Source of the DNA: Harmothoe impar
Lineage: Eukaryota > Annelida > Polychaeta > Phyllodocida > Polynoidae
Assembly: GCA_947462335.1 (NCBI GenBank)
Contig: OX381707.1
Location: 67,288,816-67,352,815 of the forward strand
Direction of reading: 5' to 3'
Length of the DNA stretch: 64,000 bases
Shown here: piece after piece, positions 37,738-47,748 of the stretch
Numbering within the stretch: the first letter of the stretch is position 1
Layout: each line of letters begins with the position of its first letter
Position numbers and translations under genes: made by a program
Notes under the pieces: model-generated
What the model was told of the DNA's origin: nothing
Databases searched by the model: none
Seen by the model: the letters and a program-made list of their open reading frames with translations, nothing else

Positions 37738-39331
37738 GTGCTCTATATAGTTACTGTGCCCCAATGTCAACACCAGGAGGAAGTAGTGCTATAACACATG
37801 TGTTATACCGGTGTCGTGTCATTACTGCTGACAGGAGCTACTATAGTCTATACTGGCAGGGGGAAGTACTTGTAGTTTATATTTAACAGAGATGTAAGTG
37901 GTCAGGGATCTCCCAGAAAATAGGGTCTACTTTTTAAATAAAATACTCAAATACGGGATTTCCAGGGTGATCTAGCACAGTTTCAGGAATTCTCCCAACA
38001 ATTATATTTTGGACCTTATCAGTAATCTTCCTTCAACTTCTAGGGTTTATACAAAAACATGGGTTAGTTTAGTTTTGGTCAGAACCCAGTAGACTTTACT
38101 AGTCAGCAGAAAGGCTTTGTCTACAGAAAATGCTGGGATTGAGGTGTGGCGTGTTCCAAATTACATGAAATGGCTTCCGATGTGGCTTCAAATTCAATAC
38201 ATGTAGGCCTACATATTTTGTTTCAAATGACCAGTCATGAATGTAAAGTATGAAAGGGAGACTTTTTTTCCCTTGGTGCTACAGTGAATGCTACCTGGGA
38301 CTGTGGTCTTGTGATGGGGTCAGCTTGCAGCACTATTGGTGTAGTCAGCAGTGATAGTGTACAGCCAAAACCTCTTACCCTCCCACCTCCTCCACCCCTC
38401 CACCCCCATTAACAAGCAGCACACGACTAGGGGCGTCACTCCAGGGCTTGTCCTCCTCCTCCAGCACACACACACACCCTCCCCACTCACCTCCCTCCCT
38501 CCTCTCAGGACACCCCCTGTGGCCGGATCAATAATAGAATGGACAAGGCCAGCAGCAATCTATAGTGGTGGCTTCAGGCGTCTGTTTACTTAGGGCTGAG
38601 GTGTGAGCTGCGTGTGGCTTCCAGTGTGGCTTCCTGGGGCAGGGCCGGCCTCCCTGGTAGCGTTAGATACAGTGCTATCAGGAGTTTACACTGACTGTAG
38701 ATTCTACACTTGTTTACTGCTCTGGCTGTTTGGTCATGTCAAGGATGCTTAGATGCTGTATGAGTCTTCCTTGTTGTGGTGGTGAGGTTAGAAAGTAGAA
38801 GGGCTTCCCTAGAGTTTCTAGGTCAACAAGGTTAAAGGATGTAAATGTTTATTGGCTATGTTGTAAGCATTACTCCCATCCCCGCCCCTCGTATAGACAG
38901 AGTTATGCGTATAACTAACTATAACACGTTCACATGACATCATTTATCAGACGACATTTTCCGCGAAAAGACGGAGGAGAAAAATGGCGCTCTTTCTGAC
39001 AGCTCCTTGGTCGTCACGGCAACAGGGGCCAATGGGTTCCACATGGCCATGGAGAGATACACCGCATTCCTGCCTCCTCCACCCATCCTGTACCCCTCCC
39101 CTCAAGTTAACTCTCTCACGCCCTGGAGCAGAGTGAAATACATGTGATATAACTAGGTTTGAAGGTGCTATGTTTTACAACTTGGAAATATCTGCAGGCT
39201 TAGCTGTGGCATATAGAGATAGAGATAGAGATAGATAGATATATAGGAGCAAGGCTCTCTACTCCATAGTGCACAAACTTTGTGGTTACTGGAGGAGATT
39301 GGAGGGGGGTGAGTAGGTTGGAGGGTAAGTG
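37738..39331. other. Intronic stretch, nothing gene-like recognised
   Basis: GTGGCTTCC words recur around 38165 and 38565-38635. An X-box-like site lies at 39010-39023, and a GATAGA microsatellite at about 39217-39240. Confidence 0.5.
39010..39023. promoter_or_regulatory. Weaker X-box-like site GTCGTCACGGCAAC
   Basis: It fits the half-site pattern but has CAC instead of the central CAT. AAAATGGCG (YY1-like) and GGCCAATGG (CCAAT) lie within 50 bp. Confidence 0.25.
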
Positions 39332-39640
39332 ATGGCTATCAATAAACCTCCAGTACAACAAGCAGTAAGCAGCATAGGTCACATCTAGATCAGACACAGA
39401 TGGCAGGTAACGGCCAATGTGTTGATGGATGGGACGTTTAGCTGTGTAACTGTAGCAGCTGTTGTAGCTATTATAGTGTTGGTACCTGTGAGCAAACACC
39501 AAGGCAGTTAGTGTGAACAGCGCAGGCAGATATGTCTAGTTAACGCTGTATACACTTACACCAACAAAGAAGCAGGGATATTATAAAAACGATTTTAAAA
39601 AATCGGTATGATTATATGAAGGTATACAGCCAGAGGTTTA
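39332..39640 (+). repeat. Left copy of a 0.31-kb near-identical duplication flanking the gap
   Basis: It matches 39925-40236 with only scattered differences. It is followed by CTTTATACCTCCTCC and further sequence that resumes at 42295, so this copy appears to be the allele without the 2.06-kb insertion. See the finding on allelic duplication. Confidence 0.85.
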
Positions 39641-39724
39641 CTTTATACCTCCTCCTCCCCCCACCCCCACCCCCCCGACACACCCAATGACCCTTACCTC
39701 CCTCCTCAACAGAGCACACATCCC

Positions 39725-39924
39725 NNNNNNNNNNNNNNNNNNNNNNNNNNNNNNNNNNNNNNNNNNNNNNNNNNNNNNNNNNNNNNNNNNNNNNNNNNNN
39801 NNNNNNNNNNNNNNNNNNNNNNNNNNNNNNNNNNNNNNNNNNNNNNNNNNNNNNNNNNNNNNNNNNNNNNNNNNNNNNNNNNNNNNNNNNNNNNNNNNNN
39901 NNNNNNNNNNNNNNNNNNNNNNNN
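39725..39924. other. Assembly gap of 200 N
   Basis: All bases are unspecified. The similar sequences on both sides suggest that two overlapping allelic contigs were joined here, rather than 200 bp being missing. Confidence 0.95.
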
Positions 39925-40236
39925 ATGACTATCAATAAACCTCCAGTACAACAAGCAGTAAGCAGCATAGTCACATCTAGATCAGACACAGATGGCAGGT
40001 AACGGCCAATGTGTTGATGGATGGGGCGTTTAGCTGTGGTGTAACTGTAGCAGCTGTTGTAGCTATTATAGTGTTGGTACCTGCGAGCAAACACCTAGGC
40101 AATTAGTGTGAACAGCGCAGGCAGATATGTCTAGTTTACCGCTGTATACACTTACACCAACAAAGAAGCAGGGATATTATAAAAACGATTTTAAAAAATC
40201 GGCATGATTATATGAAGGTATACAGCCAGAGGTTTA
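39925..40236 (+). repeat. Right copy of the 0.31-kb duplication
   Basis: It begins exactly at the gap edge with ATGACTATCAATAAACC, like 39332. It ends at CCAGAGGTTTA, where the 2.06-kb composite element begins. Confidence 0.85.
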
Positions 40237-40635
40237 TTGGCCGGCGACGGAGTCCCCGGCCATGGTTAATGAGTTCACTTTTCCGTAAGGTTTCAACAGG
40301 AATTGCGCGTCCATAGGATTAGCATTGGGCCGTTTGCTTTTTGCACCCTACATACATATGCTCTCTAGTCCCGCACCCTTCAGCACTGCACTCCGCTGTC
40401 CGCTGATCAGAACCCTGCGTCGGCTGCTTGACACGGACCATTTCACTTTTCCGTAAGTCCCCCACCCTTCAGCACTACACTCCGCCAGAGTGATCGTAAC
40501 CCTGCGTCGTCCGCTTTTCCGTTTACGCATTGGACCTTACCTGCAATCAACCTATATGTTGTTCACAACGTCTCCCACCCAGAATGCACTGCTCATTCCG
40601 GTCTGCTGAACTTCCAATGAGCTCTATGTTGTTCA

Positions 40636-40650
40636 CCCCCCCCCCCCCCC
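40636..40650 (-). repeat. C15 homopolymer
   Basis: Fifteen consecutive C inside the composite element. Confidence 0.9.
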
Positions 40651-41146
40651 TCCACATACTTACAGTACAGACTGCGGCAGGCTAGTCCTACTCACAAGCC
40701 GTCATATACATCAGTGTACATATAAGGGAACACTGCAGCGGCTACAAACTGCTAACACCTTAATGACCCTCAGGAAAGCCAAAGGGTATTGTTATTATTG
40801 GACAGGCAGCTCTCAGAAAGCTTAGAATTACCCCCCACCTCCACTACCAGCGAGTTTAGCAGTCCTACATGCGCCCTCAATGGTTGGTGATCACACCTGA
40901 GCTGGGCGCCGTCCCTACTCCACTGCCAGCCTGCTGCACACCAGTTGTTCACACCCCACCCTCCACATTCTAGCAGTACAGACCGCGGCAGGCGAGTCCT
41001 ACTCACAAGCCGTCATACGTGTATACATGTAGGGGAACGATCACAGGCAGCTCTCACAAAGCCCCGGGGGGGCCACTCCCTATATAATCTATAGTAACCA
41101 TGTGCGTACACAAAATCTCGGGAAAGGGGTGCTTTTTGGGCCCCAC

Positions 41147-41170
41147 TGGCGGGTCCGGCCGGACCCGCCA
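41147..41170. other. Perfect 24-bp GC-rich palindrome
   Basis: Arms TGGCGGGTCCGG and CCGGACCCGCCA are exact reverse complements with no loop. It sits in a segment with repeated TTTTTGGGCC and AAAGGGGT words. Confidence 0.8.
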
Positions 41171-41334
41171 TTAGGGGTCCTTTTTGGGCCATTTTGGGGC
41201 AAAAGGGGTATGTTTTTAGGCCAAGAATAGCCCAAGAATACCCAACCAAAAAGTCCAAAAGTTCTTGTTAAAAGGGGTATATTTTCGCTGGAATTTGACC
41301 CAAATTTAGGGTGGTATCCCACCAATAGTTATTA

Positions 41335-41524
41335 AATGTATAAGGTCGGCATGATGCTTGAATGAATTCATGCCCTTTGCTGTCATAATGCATGAATGTA
41401 GCCCTGGAGAATAATTCTACTTTGTAGGTAATGTATAAGGTCGGCATGATGCTTGAATGAATTCATGCCCTTTGCTGTCATGATGCATGAATGCAGCCCT
41501 TGAGAATAATCCTACCCATTAAAG
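41335..41524 (+). repeat. 95-bp direct repeat, two copies
   Basis: Both copies start AATGTATAAGGTCGGCATGA, at 41335 and 41430. They contain TGCATGAATG and AGCCCT words shared with the TTAA-flanked MITEs. Confidence 0.85.
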
Positions 41525-41611
41525 TCTGCATAGTGTATTAATATGCCGTTTTCCATCTGTTGTCATGATACATGAATGCAACCCTGCTGCATCATGACTT
41601 CTCCAGATTAC

Positions 41612-42171
41612 CCATTTAAGGACAGCATGGTGCTTCAAGTGAACCGTGATGCATTTATGTATCATGACTTCTCCAGATTAACCATTTAAGGACAGCATGG
41701 TGCTTCAAGTGAACCATGATGCATTTATGTATCATGACTTCTCCAGATTAACCATTTAAGGACAGCATGGTGCTTTAAGTGAACAGTGATTCATTTATGC
41801 ATCATGACCCTTTTATACTAACACTTTAAGGACAGCATGGTGCTTCAAGTGAAGAGTGATGCATTCCTATATCATGACTTCTTTATACTAGCCCTTTAAG
41901 GACAGCATAGTGCTTCAAGTGAACAGCGATTCATTTATGCATCATGACTTTTTTATACTAACACTTTAAGGACAGCATAGTGATTCAAGTGAAGAGTGAT
42001 GCATTCCTGCATCATGACTTGTCTATACTAACCCTTTAAGGACAGCATAGTGCTTCAAGTGGATAGTGATGCATTCCTGCATCATGACCTTTTTATACTA
42101 GCCCTTTAAGGACAGCATAGTGCTTCAAGTGAAGAGTGATGCATTCCTGCATCATGACTTCTCTACACTTA
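41612..42171 (+). repeat. 70-bp satellite array, eight exact-length units
   Basis: Eight units of exactly 70 bp fill 560 bp. Each begins CCATTTAAGGACAGC or CCCTTTAAGGACAGC. Each then has GTGCTTCAAGTGAA, GATGCATT and ATCATGAC, and ends CTAA, TTAA or CTAG. The junction plus unit start, for example CTAA-CCCTTTAAGGACAGCATAGTGC, closely resembles the left end of the TTAA-flanked MITEs. Confidence 0.9.
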
Positions 42172-42409
42172 CCCTTTTAGGATGGCTAGTGCATAAATTA
42201 TTAGATATATATTTGATCCAGAATCCTTGAAAGAAGCCGGCCACCACACCTATGGTGTGGACTTTCTCTATCCTTAAACATTGAATCCTAGTTGTATACC
42301 TCCTCCTCCCTCCTCAACAGAGCACGCATCCCCAGAGGTCAGTGACAGAGGTCAAGGACGAGCACCTAATGTGTATGTTTGCTTCTTGTCCTCTCCTGTC
42401 ATGTCTCTG

Positions 42410-42423
42410 GTTGTCATGGTAAC
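42410..42423. promoter_or_regulatory. X-box-like site GTTGTCATGGTAAC
   Basis: Symmetrical GTTGTC-AT-GGTAAC in a GC-rich patch that also has GTCACCGTGAG downstream. Confidence 0.35.
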
Positions 42424-42859
42424 GCGTGACGGCGACATGGTGTCTCTGGTCACCGTGAGCTGGCGTTTAACACATGGGACGTGTCAGCTGAGACGTGTAC
42501 TTGTCAGGGGAGGACATGGGAATGCCTCCTAACCAATGTAACCCAGATACAACTCTCTAGGGGAGTCCAGTGCTTGATCTAGGGCAAGGACGCGTGTCTC
42601 CAAGATACCGGTACATCCCTACTCAAAGTAGCCTTCACGACTTCCTTCTTTCTGATCTTAAAGAAGGGGTAATTGCCTTATTGTATTTGTGAAGAGAGCA
42701 ACATTGATCTAGGTAAGGAGATGGTTTTACCAGTAATGCTATTGGGTTGTCTAAACCAGACATGGTCTGTAGGGAGGGAGGGGGAGGGGTACCAGCACAT
42801 ATAGGGGCCAACCAGAACATGTTCTCTGCATGTAGTAGTTATACAAATGTATGTAATAG

Positions 42860-42879
42860 CCCCCCCCCCCCCCCCCCCC
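42860..42879 (-). repeat. C20 homopolymer
   Basis: The longest G or C run in the window. Confidence 0.9.
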
Positions 42880-43512
42880 GCCCTCCCCCTCTCCTCTTCA
42901 CTCACTTTAGGGTGAAGCCATGCATAAATATGATTCTTTTGTACATAATAGCTAGCGGTTAGTATTGGAGGTAATTTAACTTAAACCATTACCCACCCAC
43001 CCACCCCCACCCCACATATAGATCTTTAACCTGGTTCCTGAATGCTTTATCATGACCTGAGATATAGTTGGCCCATAGTGGTAGAACTACTAGACTGACT
43101 ACAAGACTTGTGGCCTGTGACATTTTACGGTGGTTAATCACTCATCATGAAGTTAAAGCAGCGACCCGAGGGCAAGGTAGGGGGGTTACTGAAGAATGTT
43201 CCCACGCCATATGCATGCGTGTGTATACATGTGTATATAATTGACGTATTTTGTACTGGGAATAGTTACTGCAGGTTATGGATACTGAGGAGTTGTAGCG
43301 CTAATAAACACCTCCATAAATCTTGGATTTAGTACGATCTACAGAAGGCTTTCTGGTAGCTCCTGGCATCTGCCATGCTTAACACATGTCGTTTAAATTG
43401 ACTTCCCTGAACAAAACGACCTGTAAAAAGCTATGGTTTAAACTGACAAGTCTTCATAATACATGTACAGAATAGATGTGGTGCAGGAAGGTCGGTACTG
43501 AGGTAGCCACAT

Positions 43513-43531
43513 GGGGGGGGGGGGGGGGGGG
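43513..43531 (+). repeat. G19 homopolymer
   Basis: Nineteen consecutive G, 0.63 kb from the C20 run, so the two are in inverted orientation. Confidence 0.9.
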
Positions 43532-44443
43532 TAGTTTGTGGGAGAAGGCAGCAGGAAGAGGTGAGGTAGGGTGGGGAACACTTAGTGGTATTGTGGATGA
43601 AGTCTCTATAGCCCTCACCCACACCTTCCACTGTTATTCACCTCACCCCTCCCCCATCCCACCAACCAGCATGACTGACCGCTTTACCACGGCGAAACAA
43701 ATAGGAAGGCATAAATCCACTCCTTCCCCAGCCAGGCCTGAAGAGCCCAGGGATGTTGTAGGGGGAGGGGACTAAGCCGGTATTGTTATTTATGGACCCT
43801 ACGGCTGGCTGACTCATGATGGATAGAGAGGAAGGAAAAAAGAAGACAACAAAAAACTCTTTATCTCTGGGTCTGCCTGGGGCCTGTGGGGTGCTGGTGC
43901 TTCACCAACAGGTGAAGTATACACCTGTCCATCAGGTGGGGTTGGGATGGGGATGTTTAGTGCGGCGGGGTAACACTATCAGAGCAAGCTGGGCTGTGGT
44001 GCTCCACAGATTGTGATAGGTAATTTGAATAGTGAAAGTGTATGGGGGTGAAAGTGGGTGTATAACGTGGCTGGTGTGTATGGACATCAGGGCGAGTGAC
44101 ATAAACACTGTGCAGCCACGAAAGGCAGTGCAACATGGCGACCCTTGAGCCCGCACTTGAGCCAAAATAAACCCACCGTTAGTAATAACTGTCTATATAA
44201 AAAAACATGTCTCATACAGTCAGGGCCAATCCTCGCCACTCTAGTTTAAGATTGCCCAGCTGAATGAAGAGATAGTGCTATACTGACAAAAATATTGAAA
44301 AATGGCCTAAGCCTCTGCTGTTAAGGGTGTGGTGTATATGGGATGTATGTTTCCTCAGAGATCCAAGTACCTGGATTAGCACCCCACCCATCCACCAGGT
44401 CAAAGGTCACACCCAGGCAGAGTATAGGAGAGCACTGCCAGAT

Positions 44444-44445
<2 letters not shown>

Positions 44446-44480
<35 letters not shown>
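44446..44480 (+). repeat. GA dinucleotide microsatellite
   Basis: About 17 GA units with one interruption (GCGA). Confidence 0.9.
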
Positions 44481-44481
<1 letters not shown>

Positions 44482-45705
44482 GATGGCGGATAAAAGAGAA
44501 AGGAAAGTGTGAGAGAATTTCTTGTTGGCTGGCATGTGGAGCTAAGATGAGTGATGATACATAAAGGAGGTCATGGCGTGGGGATCTCCCCCCAGAGGGT
44601 CGTTTTGTATGAGGGTAAAACACCTAAATGTAGCATGCTGCAATGAGGAAAGATAGTCACGTGTAGAGAGGGAAAGGGTCTGGATGGTTGTAGGTGTGGA
44701 GGAAGGGAACTGGTTTATAGTTGACAGGGCACTGGTTCCATACATTTGAAGGTTAATGCCAATGTACTTACATGACGTCTAGAGGATACAAGTACTTGTC
44801 AGACAGAAATGTGTATTCAATTTCATACTCATAGGGATAGTAAATACATCCTGTGTAGACTGGTTGCAGTCCATGAGATGTATTCTTCCCTGTTTTCACT
44901 AGGGCATGTTAAAAATTGAATTTGAAGTCCAATTTGTATTCTAAATATGATGGTTGCAATCAGTGAAATATCCTCTTCCATACATTCACTTTTGAAAAAT
45001 CTATCATATTTCATTTAAAATGAAAGATCTACAATTGCACAATAGAGCCTTGAGCAAGTCTAGCCTGTAATGTGGCCACATAGACCAGGCATGTCTGATA
45101 CTCCTCCTGGTGTACTTATCGGTGGAGTTAATGATAGAGTGGTCTATGTGGCCTATGGCTCATTTAATCTAATCATGTTGTGCAGTCTACAGGGTGTCAT
45201 TTGTCAGACTTCTGGACTGTGACCTTACGGTCTACTGTCAAGGTGCCTACCTGAAGGGCAACGGTGCACTGGAATTGGCTTCCATACAAAGAGGTCTCTC
45301 AATAGAGATACTAATGAATGTCAAACAAGATTGGCGTTCAGAGACGGTATCTTTACAGCTCAGCATTTGTGCCTGGTCACATTATTTGATTGGCAGCTGG
45401 CATTCATGGCAAACATTGGGCAGGTATGATAAGTCATAGAAAAGGTGGGAAGGAAGGAGGGCCCTGAGGGGTGGGGGATATACCAAAACATGGGTGAGTC
45501 ATGGTGGGAGGAGGGAGGGAGGTCTGAGGTCAACCAGCTACACTGTGTGGTCTGTGTGCTACCTGGTTGTGGTTTTACCTACCCCCAGGGCTGACTAGTG
45601 GCCTCCATACACTTAAACCCCCCCCCCCCCTCCAGTCCCCCTACCAACCTTCCCCTATGCTAGTCTCACTGCGGTCAGGCACATGATCACTCAGACCCAG
45701 AGTAC

Positions 45706-46160
45706 CGTATTTCCCCGTGTATAAGCCGGGCCCCGAGTATAAGCCTGCCCCGTGTATAAGCCTGGGTAAAATGTAACTTAGTGTTGTATAAGCCTGCCCC
45801 GAGTATAAGCCCGGGGGTAGCAATGTGCATTTAATAGGAAAAATATTTTATGCAATAATTGAACTTTTACATGGGGTATTCACATAATTCGTTCGGCCAG
45901 GTAACTCTCATTCATTTCTTCTGTACCTACAATCATTTTAAAAATAAGTAAATCCAATATTAAGAAGAAAACTATTGGAAATATTGAAACAAATGTATCT
46001 AATTAGTAGATAATTCTGGAAAATATGAGAAAGTGCCGGAGTGTTTCTCCAGGTATAGAAATATAAGCCCGCCTCATGTATAAGCCTGCCCCGTGTATAA
46101 GCCTGGTCAATTTTTCACTTAGTGCTTGTATAAGCCCGGGCTTATACACGGGGAAATACG
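45706..46160. mobile_element. 455-bp inverted-repeat element with TATAAGCC subterminal repeats
   Basis: Both ends read CGTATTTCCCCGTGTATAAG inward and are flanked by GTAC (45702-45705 and 46161-46164). GTATAAGCC occurs about ten times in the same orientation, in two blocks of about 100 bp at either end. The blocks share ACTTAGTG followed by TTGTATAAGCC. The middle 230 bp is AT-rich. There is no ORF. The superfamily is not clear to me; the duplication could be GTAC or TA. Confidence 0.65.
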
Positions 46161-46167
46161 GTACATA

Positions 46168-47746
46168 GGGTAAACCGCCCATATGTGGCCCTGTTGAGGA
46201 GCTGAAACCCACAAGACTGACTTTGATACAAGATTACATGTAGAAAGAGTGATCCAATCCTCATGAAGTATGCAGCACTTTTCATTGGGACACTGTTTGG
46301 AATGCTATAGACAATTCAAAAATATTGATTTCTATGTGATATATTGTGAAAATGCTGATTAAAGTAAGGTACCCTTTGGACATTGAATTGGTACCATGAC
46401 TGGCCCACCTTGTACCTTGAGTGGCCCACTCCAATAAAACACTGTTTATACATCTGTAACTTGGTAAATGTGGTTACAATGTTATGTTACATTAGAACAT
46501 AATGAAATATAGCCTCATTGTTAGTTCCAATAACAAGCCTATGAATATGCTTTAAGCCTACTCTTCTATCTTGCCTTCTTGGGGGCTGCCTTCTGTTCTG
46601 TTAAGCTCTGGGCATGATTATACCCATTTCTGCTTCTGGGGGCATAGTGTACCACTGGAAAAAAAATTTACATTTAGGAACTTTTCCATGTATAACATTA
46701 TTTTATGTTCTTATGATATGGCTCACCAAAAAACAAAGGTCTCAACTGTGGGGAGACCAGAACCAGGGACCTCTCACACTAAAGTTCTAAGCCCTGCCTA
46801 TGTAGCCACAGGGGCTGGACAAGTGTGGGGAGCGTAGAAGTACCCCCATTTTTTGTTCACTCAGCACTAAGCTGTGGCTATAAGGTATAACCTATATTTA
46901 TAGGGACCTATATATAGCTTGACATAGCTCATAAAACATAGACATAAGGTCCCTTATTACAGAAGGTGTGGATCTGAATTACCAAGGTACATTCTCACAC
47001 AGTCTCAATGTCATACAAGTATAGCTTTCAGCAGTTCTAACACCATGTATCCAGAATAGGATAGAGGTACAGTATTAGCCTAGCACACAGAAGATCCTGG
47101 GTTCAAAACTTAATGGACCAGTTTTTCTCTGACCATAAATCAGGTTGATTTCCATGTAATTCTATAGTCATATTTTTCCCACATTATATGACATCTTTTT
47201 GTTTATTGGGTCATAGGGGGGGGGCATCCATTTATTTTGGATCTTAGAATAGATCTCACCCTACACCTAGCATATTATAACCTATACTGTTGGTGGGCCA
47301 CTCATGGTTGAGCCCCTGGGCCACTTTAGGTACTCCTGTAGTGGTGACAATCAATCAGCAAAAATTACCTAATTAACATAGGATTTTCACCAAATGAAGA
47401 TGGCATGTTAATGTAAAGATAATATGTGTGGAAAACAAGGGGAAAGTTTGGATCTTACTGGAAAACTATAGGCACACTGTTGAGGTATAAAATGTCTTTT
47501 TCTTGAAACCTCTCAATGAAAAGAGGGCTACATGTCACACAAACATGTCATGTTTGGCACTCTGTAGAAAACATTGTGGCTACTCTATGGAGAATATAAA
47601 CTGTGATATTGGTACATAATTGTCTCTTCTTTCATACCTGTATTAACAAATCAGGAAAAAATGACCATAAAGACTGGTGTATAGAGGTATAGATGGGCCA
47701 CTATAGGTACTTGTCCTGTAGGGGGCCACTTAGGGGCGGTTTACCC
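46168..47746. mobile_element. 1.58-kb inverted-repeat element, TA-flanked
   Basis: The left end GGGTAAACCGCCCATATGTG and right end GGGCGGTTTACCC are inverted over about 26 bp, with TA on both sides (46166-46167 and 47747-47748). GGGCCACT or GGCCCACT words recur near both ends (46395-46435, 47290-47340 and 47694-47730). No transposase ORF is present; the longest ORF is 88 codons (46571-46837). Two weak tRNA-promoter-like patches occur inside (46740-46820 minus, 47065-47110 plus). Confidence 0.6.
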
Positions 47747-47748
47747 TA

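Larger units (their letters stand above)
40237..42291 (+). mobile_element. Composite 2.06-kb element, copy B, present on one allele
   Basis: The left boundary is set by comparison with the left duplicate, which lacks it: the shared AGGTTTA is followed here by TTGGCCGGCGACGG. The right boundary CATTGAATCCTAG is set twice, by that comparison and by the end of similarity to copy A at 1494. Inside are two diverged 0.3-kb repeats sharing GCGGCAGGC and ACTCACAAGCCGTCATA (about 40670 and 40985), C15 (40636-40650), a palindrome (41147), a 95-bp direct repeat (41335), a 70-bp array (41612) and the hairpin tail. A CTAG-T end near a hairpin would fit a Helitron-type 3' end, but the 5' end does not start TC. 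The class is unresolved. Confidence 0.6.
42292..45701. other. Intronic stretch, nothing gene-like recognised
   Basis: It contains an X-box-like site (42410), C20 (42860-42879), G19 (43513-43531), a GA microsatellite (44446-44480) and C13 (45618-45630). A 77-codon reading frame from the AG at 42317 could be spliced in phase to exon 2 but has no good donor; see the rejected items. Confidence 0.5.

Noticed and set aside
42318..42535. Alternative exon after CCTCCTCAACAG, in phase with exon 2 (frame begins HASPEVSDRGQGR)
   Set aside because: The phase fits and the acceptor is reasonable. There is no good donor that restores phase 1 to exon 3 (only a weak GTCAAG), and the frame ends at a stop after about 70 codons. 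No family match.
47065..47110. tRNA-like promoter box GGGTTCAAAACTT (possible SINE head)
   Set aside because: Only one box is convincing. There is no matching A box at the right spacing and no SINE tail; it lies inside the 1.58-kb element.
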